From Bacillota bacterium (lineage in GTDB: Bacteria > Bacillota > Clostridia > Acetivibrionales > DSM-1351): a stretch of DNA of 18,659 nucleotides. Made by a program: the position numbers and the translations under genes. Under the pieces are notes generated by a model. The model had not been told where the DNA came from and did no database searches. It saw only the letters and a list, made by a program, of their open reading frames with translations. The stretch lies in contig JAEYNY010000051.1 in NCBI GenBank assembly GCA_023412275.1, positions 1 to 18,659 on the forward strand, in the 5' to 3' direction. Positions 6,981 to 13,898 of the stretch are shown piece after piece; the first letter of the stretch is position 1; each line of letters opens with the position of its first letter.

Positions 6981-9542
6981 ATGTATCTAGTCGGTAAAAT
7001 CAACGTAATATCTACCTTGCCAGAAAAATTCAAGAGATTGAATGATATCGCTTATAATTTGTGGTGGACATGGAATTCGGAGGCAATTGACCTTTATAGA
7101 GAAATTGATTTGGAGTTGTGGGAGAAGGTTGACAAAAATCCTGTTCGTTTTTTACAGGAGGTAAGCCAGAAAAAACTTCAAGCTAAACTTTCAGATGAGG
7201 AATATTTGAGCCGTCTTGATAAAGTAGTTGCTTCCTTTGACAGCTATATGTCTGAAAAGAATACATGGTTTTCTCAAAATCATTCGGAACTTACCGACAA
7301 AATGGTAGCTTATTTTTCGGCCGAATATGGATTAAGTGAAGTCCTTCCCATATATTCCGGCGGTTTAGGTGTTTTGTCAGGAGACCATTGCAAGTCGGCC
7401 AGTGATTTGGGTATACCATTTACAGCAATAGGACTGTTTTATAAACAAGGCTACTTCAGCCAGAGAATTAATAAAGACGGCTGGCAGGAAACCTGCTTTA
7501 ACGATTTAAATATATCTCAACTTCCTATGCTGCCGGCTCTGAACTCCAACGGCGAACAGGTTCGTATAAACATAACCTTTGCAGGCCGCACTGTGTATGC
7601 AATCGTTTGGAAAGTACAGATTGGCAGAATAAACCTTTATCTTATGGATACAGATGTTGCTGAAAACAGCCCGGCAGACAGGTCGCTGACCTCCAGGCTG
7701 TACGGCGGAGACCAGGAAACAAGAATCCAACAGGAAATTTTTCTCGGTATAGGCGGTATACGTGTACTTGATGCTCTTGGCATACAGGCAAATGTATATC
7801 ATATGAACGAAGGACATTCATCCTTCATGGGACTTGAATTAATAAGAAAACTGATTAATGAAAAACATCTTAATTTTAACGAAGCAATGGAAGTAGTGGC
7901 AAATTCCACAATATTTACTACCCATACCCCTGTTCCTGCAGGAAATGATGTTTTTCCTTTATTTATGATGGATAAATACTTTGGAGATTTCTGGGGGCAG
8001 CTTGGCCTCAGCAGATATGATTTTCTTGAACTGGGTCTAAAAAAACCGGAAGACCAGAATTTTAACATGACTGTTCTGGCACTTACCCTTGCAGGCAGGA
8101 AAAATGGTGTAAGCAGGCTTCATGGTGCAGTATCCAGAAAGATATTCGGTGACGTATGGCCTGAAGTACCTGAGGATGATGTTCCGATAACCTATGTTAC
8201 AAATGGAATACATACTCTTACATGGCTTTCACCAAAAATTAAAGCTTTGTATGACAAATATCTGGAAAAAGACTGGCAGAAGAAAATTTACTCTGAAGAA
8301 GCCTTTACCAAAGTCAATAGTATTCCGGACGAGGAATTATGGGCTACTCATGTTGAACTAAAAAACAAACTTATAACCTTTATAAGAGACAGATTGAAGA
8401 AACAAAAGCTTGCCAACGGAGAATCCATGGAAGCAGTAAGGCAAGTAGACAACTTTTTGGATCCAAACGCACTTACCATTGGTTTTGCCAGAAGATTTGC
8501 TACCTACAAGCGTGCTAATCTGATTTTCAGGAATCTGGCGAGAATTCAAAAAATAATAAATGATCCTGAAAGACCAATGCAGATTATTTTTGCGGGAAAA
8601 GCTCATCCAGCAGATGGCCCTGCCCATGATGTTATTAAGAACATAAATGATATTGCTAAAATGGAAGGCTTTTACGGCAAAGTAATCCTTCTTGAAAACT
8701 ACAATATGACGGTAGCCAGAAATCTGGTGCAAGGTGTTGACGTTTGGATGAACAACCCAAGAAGGCCTCTGGAAGCCAGCGGTACCAGCGGTCAAAAAGT
8801 TTGTATAAACGGAGTTATAAACTTCAGTATATTGGACGGATGGTGGTGTGAGGGCTACAACATTGAAAACGGTTGGGTAATTGGCGATGAATCCGAATTT
8901 GACAATGAACACATACAGGATAATACAGACAGTGAATCTATTTATGATACACTTGAGCATACTATTATACCGCTTTTTTATAATGTGAATGAAAAAGGTG
9001 TTCCTACTGAATGGGTACGGATTATGAAGAACTCCATAAGTTCTCTTGCATGGAATTACAGTACAGACAGAATGGTAAAGGAATATACCGGAAGCATGTA
9101 TGTGCCGGCAATAAAAGGGAGTTCAAAAATATGTGCCGATAATTACAGTCTTGCAAGGTCAATGTGTGGGTTTAGGAGCTATTTAAATTCAAACTGGTCT
9201 AACGTACAGCTCTTTGCAGAAAAATCAGCCGGAGACCTTAAATATTACAAAACCGATTCTTGTCAGGAAATATATCTCTCATCAACTGTTTGCCTTGGTT
9301 ATATAGACCCGTCAAATGTAACTGTAGAGGTATATTATGGCACACTTTCAAACGGAAAAATAGAAAATGCTCAATCAGCAGAAATGCACTGTGATGAAAA
9401 AACAGGTGAAGGTACCTACCGGTATTCCATTAATCTTAAAATCTATGATGGAGGAGAATATGGCTATACCTTCCGTATAACTCCAAAACATGAACATCTA
9501 ATAAACAGATTTGATACCGGTCTGATAAAATGGATTAAGTAA
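6981..9542 (+). CDS. glgP: Alpha-glucan phosphorylase (GT35)
   Basis: This 853-residue phosphorylase releases glucose 1-phosphate from glycogen or maltodextrin ends by phosphorolysis in the cytosol. It belongs to the alternative short alpha-glucan phosphorylase group: the first 100 residues (KFKRLNDIAYNLWWTW) match the DUF3417 domain that marks it. GHSSF and TTHTPVPAGND follow, then RRFATYKRANL. The pyridoxal-phosphate site EASGTSGQKVCINGV has its Lys at residue 606, followed by LDGWWCEGYN. The position after TSG is Gln where many relatives have Met. The open frame has an ATG at 6975, but GGAGG touches it directly. The ATG at 6981 has the correct 6-base spacing, so I take that one. No other glycogen gene is adjacent. 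A hairpin terminator follows. Confidence 0.95.
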   Translation: MYLVGKINVISTLPEKFKRLNDIAYNLWWTWNSEAIDLYREIDLELWEKVDKNPVRFLQEVSQKKLQAKLSDEEYLSRLDKVVASFDSYMSEKNTWFSQNHSELTDKMVAYFSAEYGLSEVLPIYSGGLGVLSGDHCKSASDLGIPFTAIGLFYKQGYFSQRINKDGWQETCFNDLNISQLPMLPALNSNGEQVRINITFAGRTVYAIVWKVQIGRINLYLMDTDVAENSPADRSLTSRLYGGDQETRIQQEIFLGIGGIRVLDALGIQANVYHMNEGHSSFMGLELIRKLINEKHLNFNEAMEVVANSTIFTTHTPVPAGNDVFPLFMMDKYFGDFWGQLGLSRYDFLELGLKKPEDQNFNMTVLALTLAGRKNGVSRLHGAVSRKIFGDVWPEVPEDDVPITYVTNGIHTLTWLSPKIKALYDKYLEKDWQKKIYSEEAFTKVNSIPDEELWATHVELKNKLITFIRDRLKKQKLANGESMEAVRQVDNFLDPNALTIGFARRFATYKRANLIFRNLARIQKIINDPERPMQIIFAGKAHPADGPAHDVIKNINDIAKMEGFYGKVILLENYNMTVARNLVQGVDVWMNNPRRPLEASGTSGQKVCINGVINFSILDGWWCEGYNIENGWVIGDESEFDNEHIQDNTDSESIYDTLEHTIIPLFYNVNEKGVPTEWVRIMKNSISSLAWNYSTDRMVKEYTGSMYVPAIKGSSKICADNYSLARSMCGFRSYLNSNWSNVQLFAEKSAGDLKYYKTDSCQEIYLSSTVCLGYIDPSNVTVEVYYGTLSNGKIENAQSAEMHCDEKTGEGTYRYSINLKIYDGGEYGYTFRITPKHEHLINRFDTGLIKWIK

Positions 9543-9558
9543 ACTGATTGCATAAAGA

Positions 9559-9597
9559 AACAGTCTGATATAAGTTATCTTACATCAGACTGTTTTT
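9559..9597 (+). terminator. Terminator after glucan phosphorylase
   Basis: Arms ACAGTCTGAT (9560-9569) and ATCAGACTGT (9584-9593) pair perfectly and are followed by a T run. It lies 17 bp after the phosphorylase stop. On the minus strand the tail is TTTCTTT, so it may also serve the convergent lipoprotein gene. Confidence 0.85.
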
Positions 9598-9611
9598 TAT
9601 ATTATGTATTT

Positions 9612-10160
9612 CTATTTTCCTGTATCCTTTTTAAAAGTTATTTCGCCTGTTTTAACAAAAGTCCCTTTAAAATCATAGTATTTGCCTACACTGTCTTTTT
9701 TACCTTGTACGGTCAATACTACCTTTTCAATGCCCGGAATATTTTGAAGAGTAACGACAAATTCGTATGTCAAAGCATCTGCTACTTTTTTACTTTCTTC
9801 AAGCAAAGTTGCCACTTTTTGTGGAAGGTCAACAGTTATACATTTATTTTCCTTATCAATTGTAGCGTTAAGTAAGGAAAGCTCATCCGAAGAAAAAACT
9901 TCATTTAAAACATTTAACGTGTCCTTTTCCAACTTATCTTTTTCAAAAACTAACAACTCTGTTTGTGCAGGTTTATCTGTAACACCTACATCATATTTGT
10001 AAAGTCTGACATTAACCTGACTTGAGCCTGCCATTGCTTTTACACCTCCGTTCTCTACAATGGTGTCATCCTTTGATTCGGAGCAAGCAGAAAACAAAGT
10101 GAGGCAAACAGTTATAACAATAAAAAGCAAAGCTAATGCTTTTGTTTTATTTATTTTCAT
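9612..10160 (-). CDS. GerMN-domain lipoprotein
   Basis: This 182-residue secreted lipoprotein has a basic start, a hydrophobic stretch (about residues 8-22) and a lipobox LFSAC with the lipidated Cys at 26. After a short linker, residues about 48-165 match the GerMN (sporulation/spore germination) domain. The second half is especially typical: CITVDLPQKVATL, then TYEFVVTLQNIPGIEKVVLTV. GerM-type proteins sit outside the membrane, and in spore formers they help the channel between mother cell and forespore or germination. This single-domain form is shorter than B. subtilis GerM, which has two copies, so I give no symbol. AAAGGAGG lies 5 bases before the ATG. No partner gene adjoins it; the gene stands between two plus-strand genes. 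Confidence 0.82.
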   Translation of the reverse strand: MKINKTKALALLFIVITVCLTLFSACSESKDDTIVENGGVKAMAGSSQVNVRLYKYDVGVTDKPAQTELLVFEKDKLEKDTLNVLNEVFSSDELSLLNATIDKENKCITVDLPQKVATLLEESKKVADALTYEFVVTLQNIPGIEKVVLTVQGKKDSVGKYYDFKGTFVKTGEITFKKDTGK

Positions 10161-10393
10161 ATGGTCCTCCTTTCAATTAAAGTTAATAATTTTATTTTAT
10201 AACAAAATTTGGACTTTTAAAAGTATATTTGACAACAAAATCTACATGCTTTTCACCCCCATTAATTGCTTTTTACCGTTTGATTCACGCATTTTGTCAT
10301 TGAAACGGCATACTACCTCCCTAGGTGGAAAGTCTATTAAATGTACTTATCCGGATAATGTCATAATTTACAATATATTAAGGAGATTTAATA
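10161..10393. other. Divergent intergenic region with candidate promoters
   Basis: These 233 bp hold no gene. On the minus strand TGTTATAAA (extended -10) lies about 40 bp before the lipoprotein start. On the plus side TGTCATAAT (10359-10367) is an extended -10 candidate for the small unknown gene. Just upstream of it is a perfect 12-bp palindrome TTATCCGGATAA (10347-10358), which could be an operator. All three are pattern matches only. Confidence 0.35.
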
Positions 10394-10747
10394 ATGCCTT
10401 GGAAAAATGAATTTACAATGGAAAACGAGCATAGAGTGACTACCACATACAGCGGAGAAGGTATATCATGGTATCCTAATGGAGACAGTACTTCCACAGA
10501 TGCACATTTTACTATGCCCAGTGACGATGTAAACGCTTTTCATGTGACAGTACCCAGAGGCCCAAGCGGAGGGTATAATTCTCATATTTATTTCGTAATT
10601 CGTGGCAATGACGGGCCACAAGACGTTCGTAACTTGGATGAAGCTAACGTACCGGAAAGGTATAAATTAGGTATTGATAATACAAGTGAATACTTGGGAT
10701 TGGCCCAAAGATTCTGGATTTCTGCATGGGAACCCGATGAACAATAA
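10394..10747 (+). CDS. Small acidic protein of unknown function
   Basis: I do not recognise this 117-residue protein. It looks genuine: AAGGAG lies 8 bases before the ATG, a strong terminator follows 9 bp after the stop, and the stretch between two unrelated genes is otherwise empty. It has no signal peptide or membrane segment, no Cys, and is acidic overall (about 17 Asp plus Glu). It is rich in Gly, Ser, Asn and aromatic residues, with short beta-prone stretches such as AFHVTVPRG and SHIYFVIRGN and two Trp near the C-terminus (FWISAWEPDEQ). This suggests a small beta-sandwich, for example a lectin-like or binding fold, but I do not claim a function. It is transcribed alone, flanked by minus-strand genes on both sides. 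Confidence 0.7.
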   Translation: MPWKNEFTMENEHRVTTTYSGEGISWYPNGDSTSTDAHFTMPSDDVNAFHVTVPRGPSGGYNSHIYFVIRGNDGPQDVRNLDEANVPERYKLGIDNTSEYLGLAQRFWISAWEPDEQ

Positions 10748-10756
10748 AAGAAAGTA

Positions 10757-10809
10757 AATATTAAAACTATAGCCGGGAACCCTTTAGCTCCCGGCATAGT
10801 TTTAATATT
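10757..10809. terminator. Strong bidirectional terminator
   Basis: A 22-base arm (10757-10778) pairs with a 21-base arm (10789-10809): 14 bp of AT-rich stem (beginning AATATTAAAACTAT), one bulged A, then a 7-bp GC-rich top (GCCGGGA with TCCCGGC) and a 10-base loop. The A and T flanks make it usable from either side. It separates the convergent unknown gene and the activase gene. Confidence 0.85.
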
Positions 10810-10823
10810 TTCACTTCCGTAAT

Positions 10824-11795
10824 CTACACAGCTGTTCCGCTCCATTTTCCACATCTGTCACCCCAGCATGCTATCGGGCTGTTCTCCATTATTATCTGAA
10901 CTATTTCACAACCATTTGAACAGCCGTCACACTCACGGCTTTTTGCTGTATAATCTCCCATGAGTCTGTCAAAGCCCGCAAACCCAGTTTTATCATAACT
11001 GCTTCCCAACCCTTCATGTGCAAGTATGGCAACACCATATGCTCCCATTACATCGTGATTTTCCGGAATAACAATTTTTGTACCCAATGCCATTTCAAAT
11101 GCCTGAACTATTCCAATATTTGCAGCAACACCACCTTGAAATACCACAGGGCCTTCAAGCTTTTTCCCTTTGCCCAGATTTGCAAGGTAATTCCTTGCTA
11201 GTGCATCACACAAACCTCTTACAATGTCTTCACGCGAATATCCCATTTGCTGCTTATGTATCATATCACTTTCAGCAAATACGGCACATCTACCGGCAAT
11301 TCTCACTGGATTTTCAGACCTTACGGCGTATGACCCGAAATCCTCAATGGATATTCCTAGTCTGGCTGCCTGCCTGTCAAGAAATGATCCTGTTCCGGCA
11401 GCACAAACTGTATTCATTGCAAAATCATGTACTACATTATTTTTTAACAATATAATTTTTGAGTCCTGTCCGCCAATCTCAATAATTGTCCTAACATCAG
11501 GAATTTCTTTCTGAGCGGCTACCGCATGAGCGGTTATTTCATTTTTTACAACATCTGCACCAACTATAGCTGCAGCAAGCTGTCTTCCGCTGCCTGTTGT
11601 TCCTACTCCTGCTATCTCAATACTCTGGCCCATTCGCTCGTACATATCCTTCAGGCCTGTCCTGATGGATTCTATAGGCTGTCCGTCTGTTCTCATATAT
11701 AGCTTTTCCAGCAAATTATTATTTTCATCAATTAATGTTATATTCGTGCTTACGGAACCGACATCAATTCCCATAAAGCATTTTACTCTGCTCAT
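10824..11795 (-). CDS. BadF/BadG/BcrA/BcrD-type ATPase (acyl-CoA dehydratase activase family)
   Basis: This 323-residue protein has the actin/Hsp70-type ATPase fold of HgdC, the archerase that drives single electrons into 2-hydroxyacyl-CoA dehydratases using ATP. Nucleotide-binding motifs are GIDVGSVSTN (9-18), GTTGSGR (65-71) and IEIGGQDSK (105-113). The two Cys that hold the [4Fe-4S] cluster between HgdC subunits are present, Cys131 in CAAGTGSF and Cys170 in GRCAVFAES, with the same 39-residue spacing. A C-terminal tail (about 283-323) adds five Cys (289, 292, 296, 310, 315), which classical HgdC lacks and which may bind a second cluster. The start at 11795 overlaps the upstream gene by 32 bp. 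An ATG at 11774 is possible but has no ribosome binding site. The electron acceptor and substrate are unknown. Confidence 0.88.
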   Translation of the reverse strand: MSRVKCFMGIDVGSVSTNITLIDENNNLLEKLYMRTDGQPIESIRTGLKDMYERMGQSIEIAGVGTTGSGRQLAAAIVGADVVKNEITAHAVAAQKEIPDVRTIIEIGGQDSKIILLKNNVVHDFAMNTVCAAGTGSFLDRQAARLGISIEDFGSYAVRSENPVRIAGRCAVFAESDMIHKQQMGYSREDIVRGLCDALARNYLANLGKGKKLEGPVVFQGGVAANIGIVQAFEMALGTKIVIPENHDVMGAYGVAILAHEGLGSSYDKTGFAGFDRLMGDYTAKSRECDGCSNGCEIVQIIMENSPIACWGDRCGKWSGTAV

Positions 11796-12879
11796 TCAAA
11801 TGTTCGTCCCTTCTTTTTTTAAGTAAATCAATAAATGCTTCAACTCTTGTTGCAAATCCTGCTTCTCCAGTCATTTCATCCCTTATTACCGTCATAATGG
11901 GTATACCATAATCTTCCTCAATTCTGGGAAGAATTGCCTGAGATACTATCTCCGGCATACAACCAAAAGGATAAAGGTGAATTACTCCGTCATAACCGTG
12001 CAGGGCATTCAAAACACTGTTTCCAACGGTGTGCTGGGCATGTCCTCCAACCATATGAGGCATATATTTTTTTGCAGCCTCCTCATGTTTACTGTCTTTG
12101 AGAAATGGCAATCTTTTTTTAACCATTTCATTTATAATCCATCCGCTTACGGTCACAGGCCTTGTAACCATTACTCCAATTTCGCCCAGCATTTTTTCAA
12201 CCCGGAAATTTGCATACGGCTCAATTGTGGTAAATATCTCACCAACAATTCCTACCCTGAGAGGTTTTAAGTCCATGTTTACATCGACCTGATTTAGTGC
12301 GATCTCTGTATTTTTTATAAGCTTTTCTATTTGTTCAGAGCCTTTAACGTTGAGAATATCCCTTTGAAAGTCTTGATAAATCTTGTCAACGCTTCCTCTC
12401 ACCCTTTGCACAGCACGCTTTTCCCTTGCAAGATGCTCCAGGCTGTCCAGCCTTACAGCAATATTTTTGGCAGAATTAATGACTCTGGCTATATTTAGTA
12501 CATTTGATGTCCCGCTTACCCTTCGGATACGTGATGCCAGCTCTTTCAATCCCTGATCCGGTACCTCCAACGTAATTAAATCCATTTTTATACCGATATC
12601 TTGTGCCTGTTTTTTCAGCATTTCTCCGAAATAACCCAGCCTGCATGGTCCACAGCCTCCTGTAATAAGCATGGTGTCCGCTCCCATTTCATAAGCCTGT
12701 ACCATATTCCCAACAAAAAGCTTAAAAGGTAAACAATGAGCTTCTGCACAATATTTCAGGCCTATTTCCAGTGTCTTGTCACTATTTAAAGGCGGAACTA
12801 CATATTCAGCTCCGAAATCATCCAGAAACGACTTAGCAATTATATAAGTGTTTCCCAGATGTGGAAATGTAAAAATCAT
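11764..12879 (-). CDS. 2-hydroxyacyl-CoA dehydratase-related protein (COG3581-like)
   Basis: This 371-residue protein is related to the HgdB component of 2-hydroxyacyl-CoA dehydratases and to the COG3581 group that always accompanies an activase. Four Cys cluster near the N-terminus: Cys44 and Cys49 in KYCAEAHCLPFK, and Cys76 and Cys79 in ITGGCGPCRLGY. Another is in YPFGCMPEIV near the C-terminus. All are plausible iron-sulfur ligands. The C-terminal DEMTGEAGFATRVEAFIDLL is the family signature. The longest frame begins at GTG 12885, but GGAGG is then only 1 base away. The ATG at 12879 has a 7-base spacing and is preferred. The gene overlaps the upstream gene by 47 bp and the downstream activase by 32 bp, so the three are tightly coupled. 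The biochemical role of this group is not established. Confidence 0.82.
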   Translation of the reverse strand: MIFTFPHLGNTYIIAKSFLDDFGAEYVVPPLNSDKTLEIGLKYCAEAHCLPFKLFVGNMVQAYEMGADTMLITGGCGPCRLGYFGEMLKKQAQDIGIKMDLITLEVPDQGLKELASRIRRVSGTSNVLNIARVINSAKNIAVRLDSLEHLAREKRAVQRVRGSVDKIYQDFQRDILNVKGSEQIEKLIKNTEIALNQVDVNMDLKPLRVGIVGEIFTTIEPYANFRVEKMLGEIGVMVTRPVTVSGWIINEMVKKRLPFLKDSKHEEAAKKYMPHMVGGHAQHTVGNSVLNALHGYDGVIHLYPFGCMPEIVSQAILPRIEEDYGIPIMTVIRDEMTGEAGFATRVEAFIDLLKKRRDEHLNEQSKMLYGN

Positions 12880-13813
12880 TATCACGCCTCCTTACAATCA
12901 TATCTATAAATGCTTCAAGTCTGGTTAAAAACCCGGCTTCTGCAGAATGTTCGTCCAATACCAGCTTCATAAACGGTATATCGCTTTCTTTCCTTATTTT
13001 ATTTTCAACAAGCTCGTCTACAAAACTGTCTACACCGCAGCCGAAGGATGTAAGTGCCAGAATACCGTCTATTCTGCCACTCTTAATAAGCTGTATGGCA
13101 CCTCCGTATGCCCTTGTGCCGTAATCCCAGAAGAACTGCTTATCCAGTTCCTTACAGTTGTCCTTAGATACCAGATAATCCAGCATATCAAGCGTAATCA
13201 CATCTGCACCGTATTTATTCAGTTTTTTCGTAAGTTCCATATTGAGGAATGTATCATAAACAGTGTAGCTGTGACCTATTATTGCAATAGTTAGTTTATT
13301 CTTTTCGAGAGTTGCACCAAACTCAGTATCAGCAAATTTCAAGGCTCTTCTTTTGTTTTTATACTCACTTAAAGCTTCCTTGTAAGCACTGCTTATTTTC
13401 TTCTTGTCCCCTGTCAAAAACTCTCCGGTGTAAAGGGCCGCGTGCCATGAATTTTTGGGAGATTCCCTTAAGTTTATTTCAGTATCAATTATTTTAGGAA
13501 GTTCTTTAACCAAATTACGTACCATATCAGTTACTCCGCATACTTCCGGACAAATATATTGCTTCTTTGCAACACTAGTGAACCTTGGCATAAATATATA
13601 ATCAACTTTACCTATCAGTTCCATTACGTGACCAAAATAAGCCTTAATAGGGATACATGCTTCTGAAACACATGTAGTCGAACCGTTTGTAAGTATTTTT
13701 TTGTTGGTAGTATCAGAAACTATTACATCTGCATCGAGATTTCTAAAAAACGCTTCCCACAGTGTCGAATATTTGTAATAATATAACCCTTTTGGTATGC
13801 CCACTCTTTTCAT
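12833..13813 (-). CDS. 2-hydroxyacyl-CoA dehydratase-related protein (DUF2229/COG3580-like)
   Basis: This 326-residue protein starts MKRVGIPKGLYYYKY, typical of the DUF2229/COG3580 group. Cys48 and Cys53 lie in TTCVSEACIPIK, and Cys88 and Cys92 in YICPEVCGV. A later SFGCGVDSF and a C-terminal DEHSAEAGFLTRLEAFIDMI complete the pattern. These segments align with counterparts in the following gene (YCAEAHCLPFK, YPFGCMPEI, the GEAGF block), so the two are probably ancient paralogues. In many clostridia the same parts are fused with an activase in one giant protein; here they are separate genes. It is the first gene of the operon. Its ribosome binding site GAGGTGG lies 7 bases before the ATG but is inside a hairpin (13814-13849), suggesting controlled translation or attenuation. 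The substrate is unknown. Confidence 0.82.
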   Translation of the reverse strand: MKRVGIPKGLYYYKYSTLWEAFFRNLDADVIVSDTTNKKILTNGSTTCVSEACIPIKAYFGHVMELIGKVDYIFMPRFTSVAKKQYICPEVCGVTDMVRNLVKELPKIIDTEINLRESPKNSWHAALYTGEFLTGDKKKISSAYKEALSEYKNKRRALKFADTEFGATLEKNKLTIAIIGHSYTVYDTFLNMELTKKLNKYGADVITLDMLDYLVSKDNCKELDKQFFWDYGTRAYGGAIQLIKSGRIDGILALTSFGCGVDSFVDELVENKIRKESDIPFMKLVLDEHSAEAGFLTRLEAFIDMIVRRRDNDFYISTSGKHLYNC

Positions 13814-13849
13814 AAAAAAACCACCTCAATACAATTATTGACGTGGTTT
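13814..13849 (-). promoter_or_regulatory. Hairpin with U-run that encloses the ribosome binding site of the dehydratase-like operon
   Basis: On the minus strand AAACCAC (13843-13849) pairs with GTGGTTT (13818-13824), then after one G-G mismatch TCAAT pairs with ATTGA, leaving a 6-base loop. The 3' arm contains the Shine-Dalgarno GAGGTGG, and seven T end exactly at the ATG at 13813. It can be read as a terminator of the upstream amidase gene (50 bp after its stop), as an attenuator, or as a ribosome-site-masking hairpin. Confidence 0.75.
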
Positions 13850-13898
13850 AATTCTGTTATACAGGGATTATTTTTTCTTCCTGTTATAAAATTATATA

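Noticed and set aside
8358..8960. A 200-codon open frame on the minus strand inside the phosphorylase gene
   Set aside because: It is antisense to the conserved catalytic region of the phosphorylase, has no ribosome site, and reads like a shadow frame rich in Cys, Phe and Tyr.
10229..10234. A perfect TTGACA on the plus strand upstream of the small unknown gene
   Set aside because: No acceptable -10 box lies 16 to 18 bp downstream, and it is 160 bp from the start codon.
11078..11455. Plus-strand open frames of 96 to 125 codons inside the activase gene
   Set aside because: They overlap conserved activase motifs on the other strand, overlap one another, and have no start signals.
13854..13888. 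Direct repeat CTGTTATA (13854-13861 and 13881-13888), considered as a regulator site
   Set aside because: An 8-bp repeat in AT-rich DNA is expected by chance, and no spacing or symmetry supports it further.
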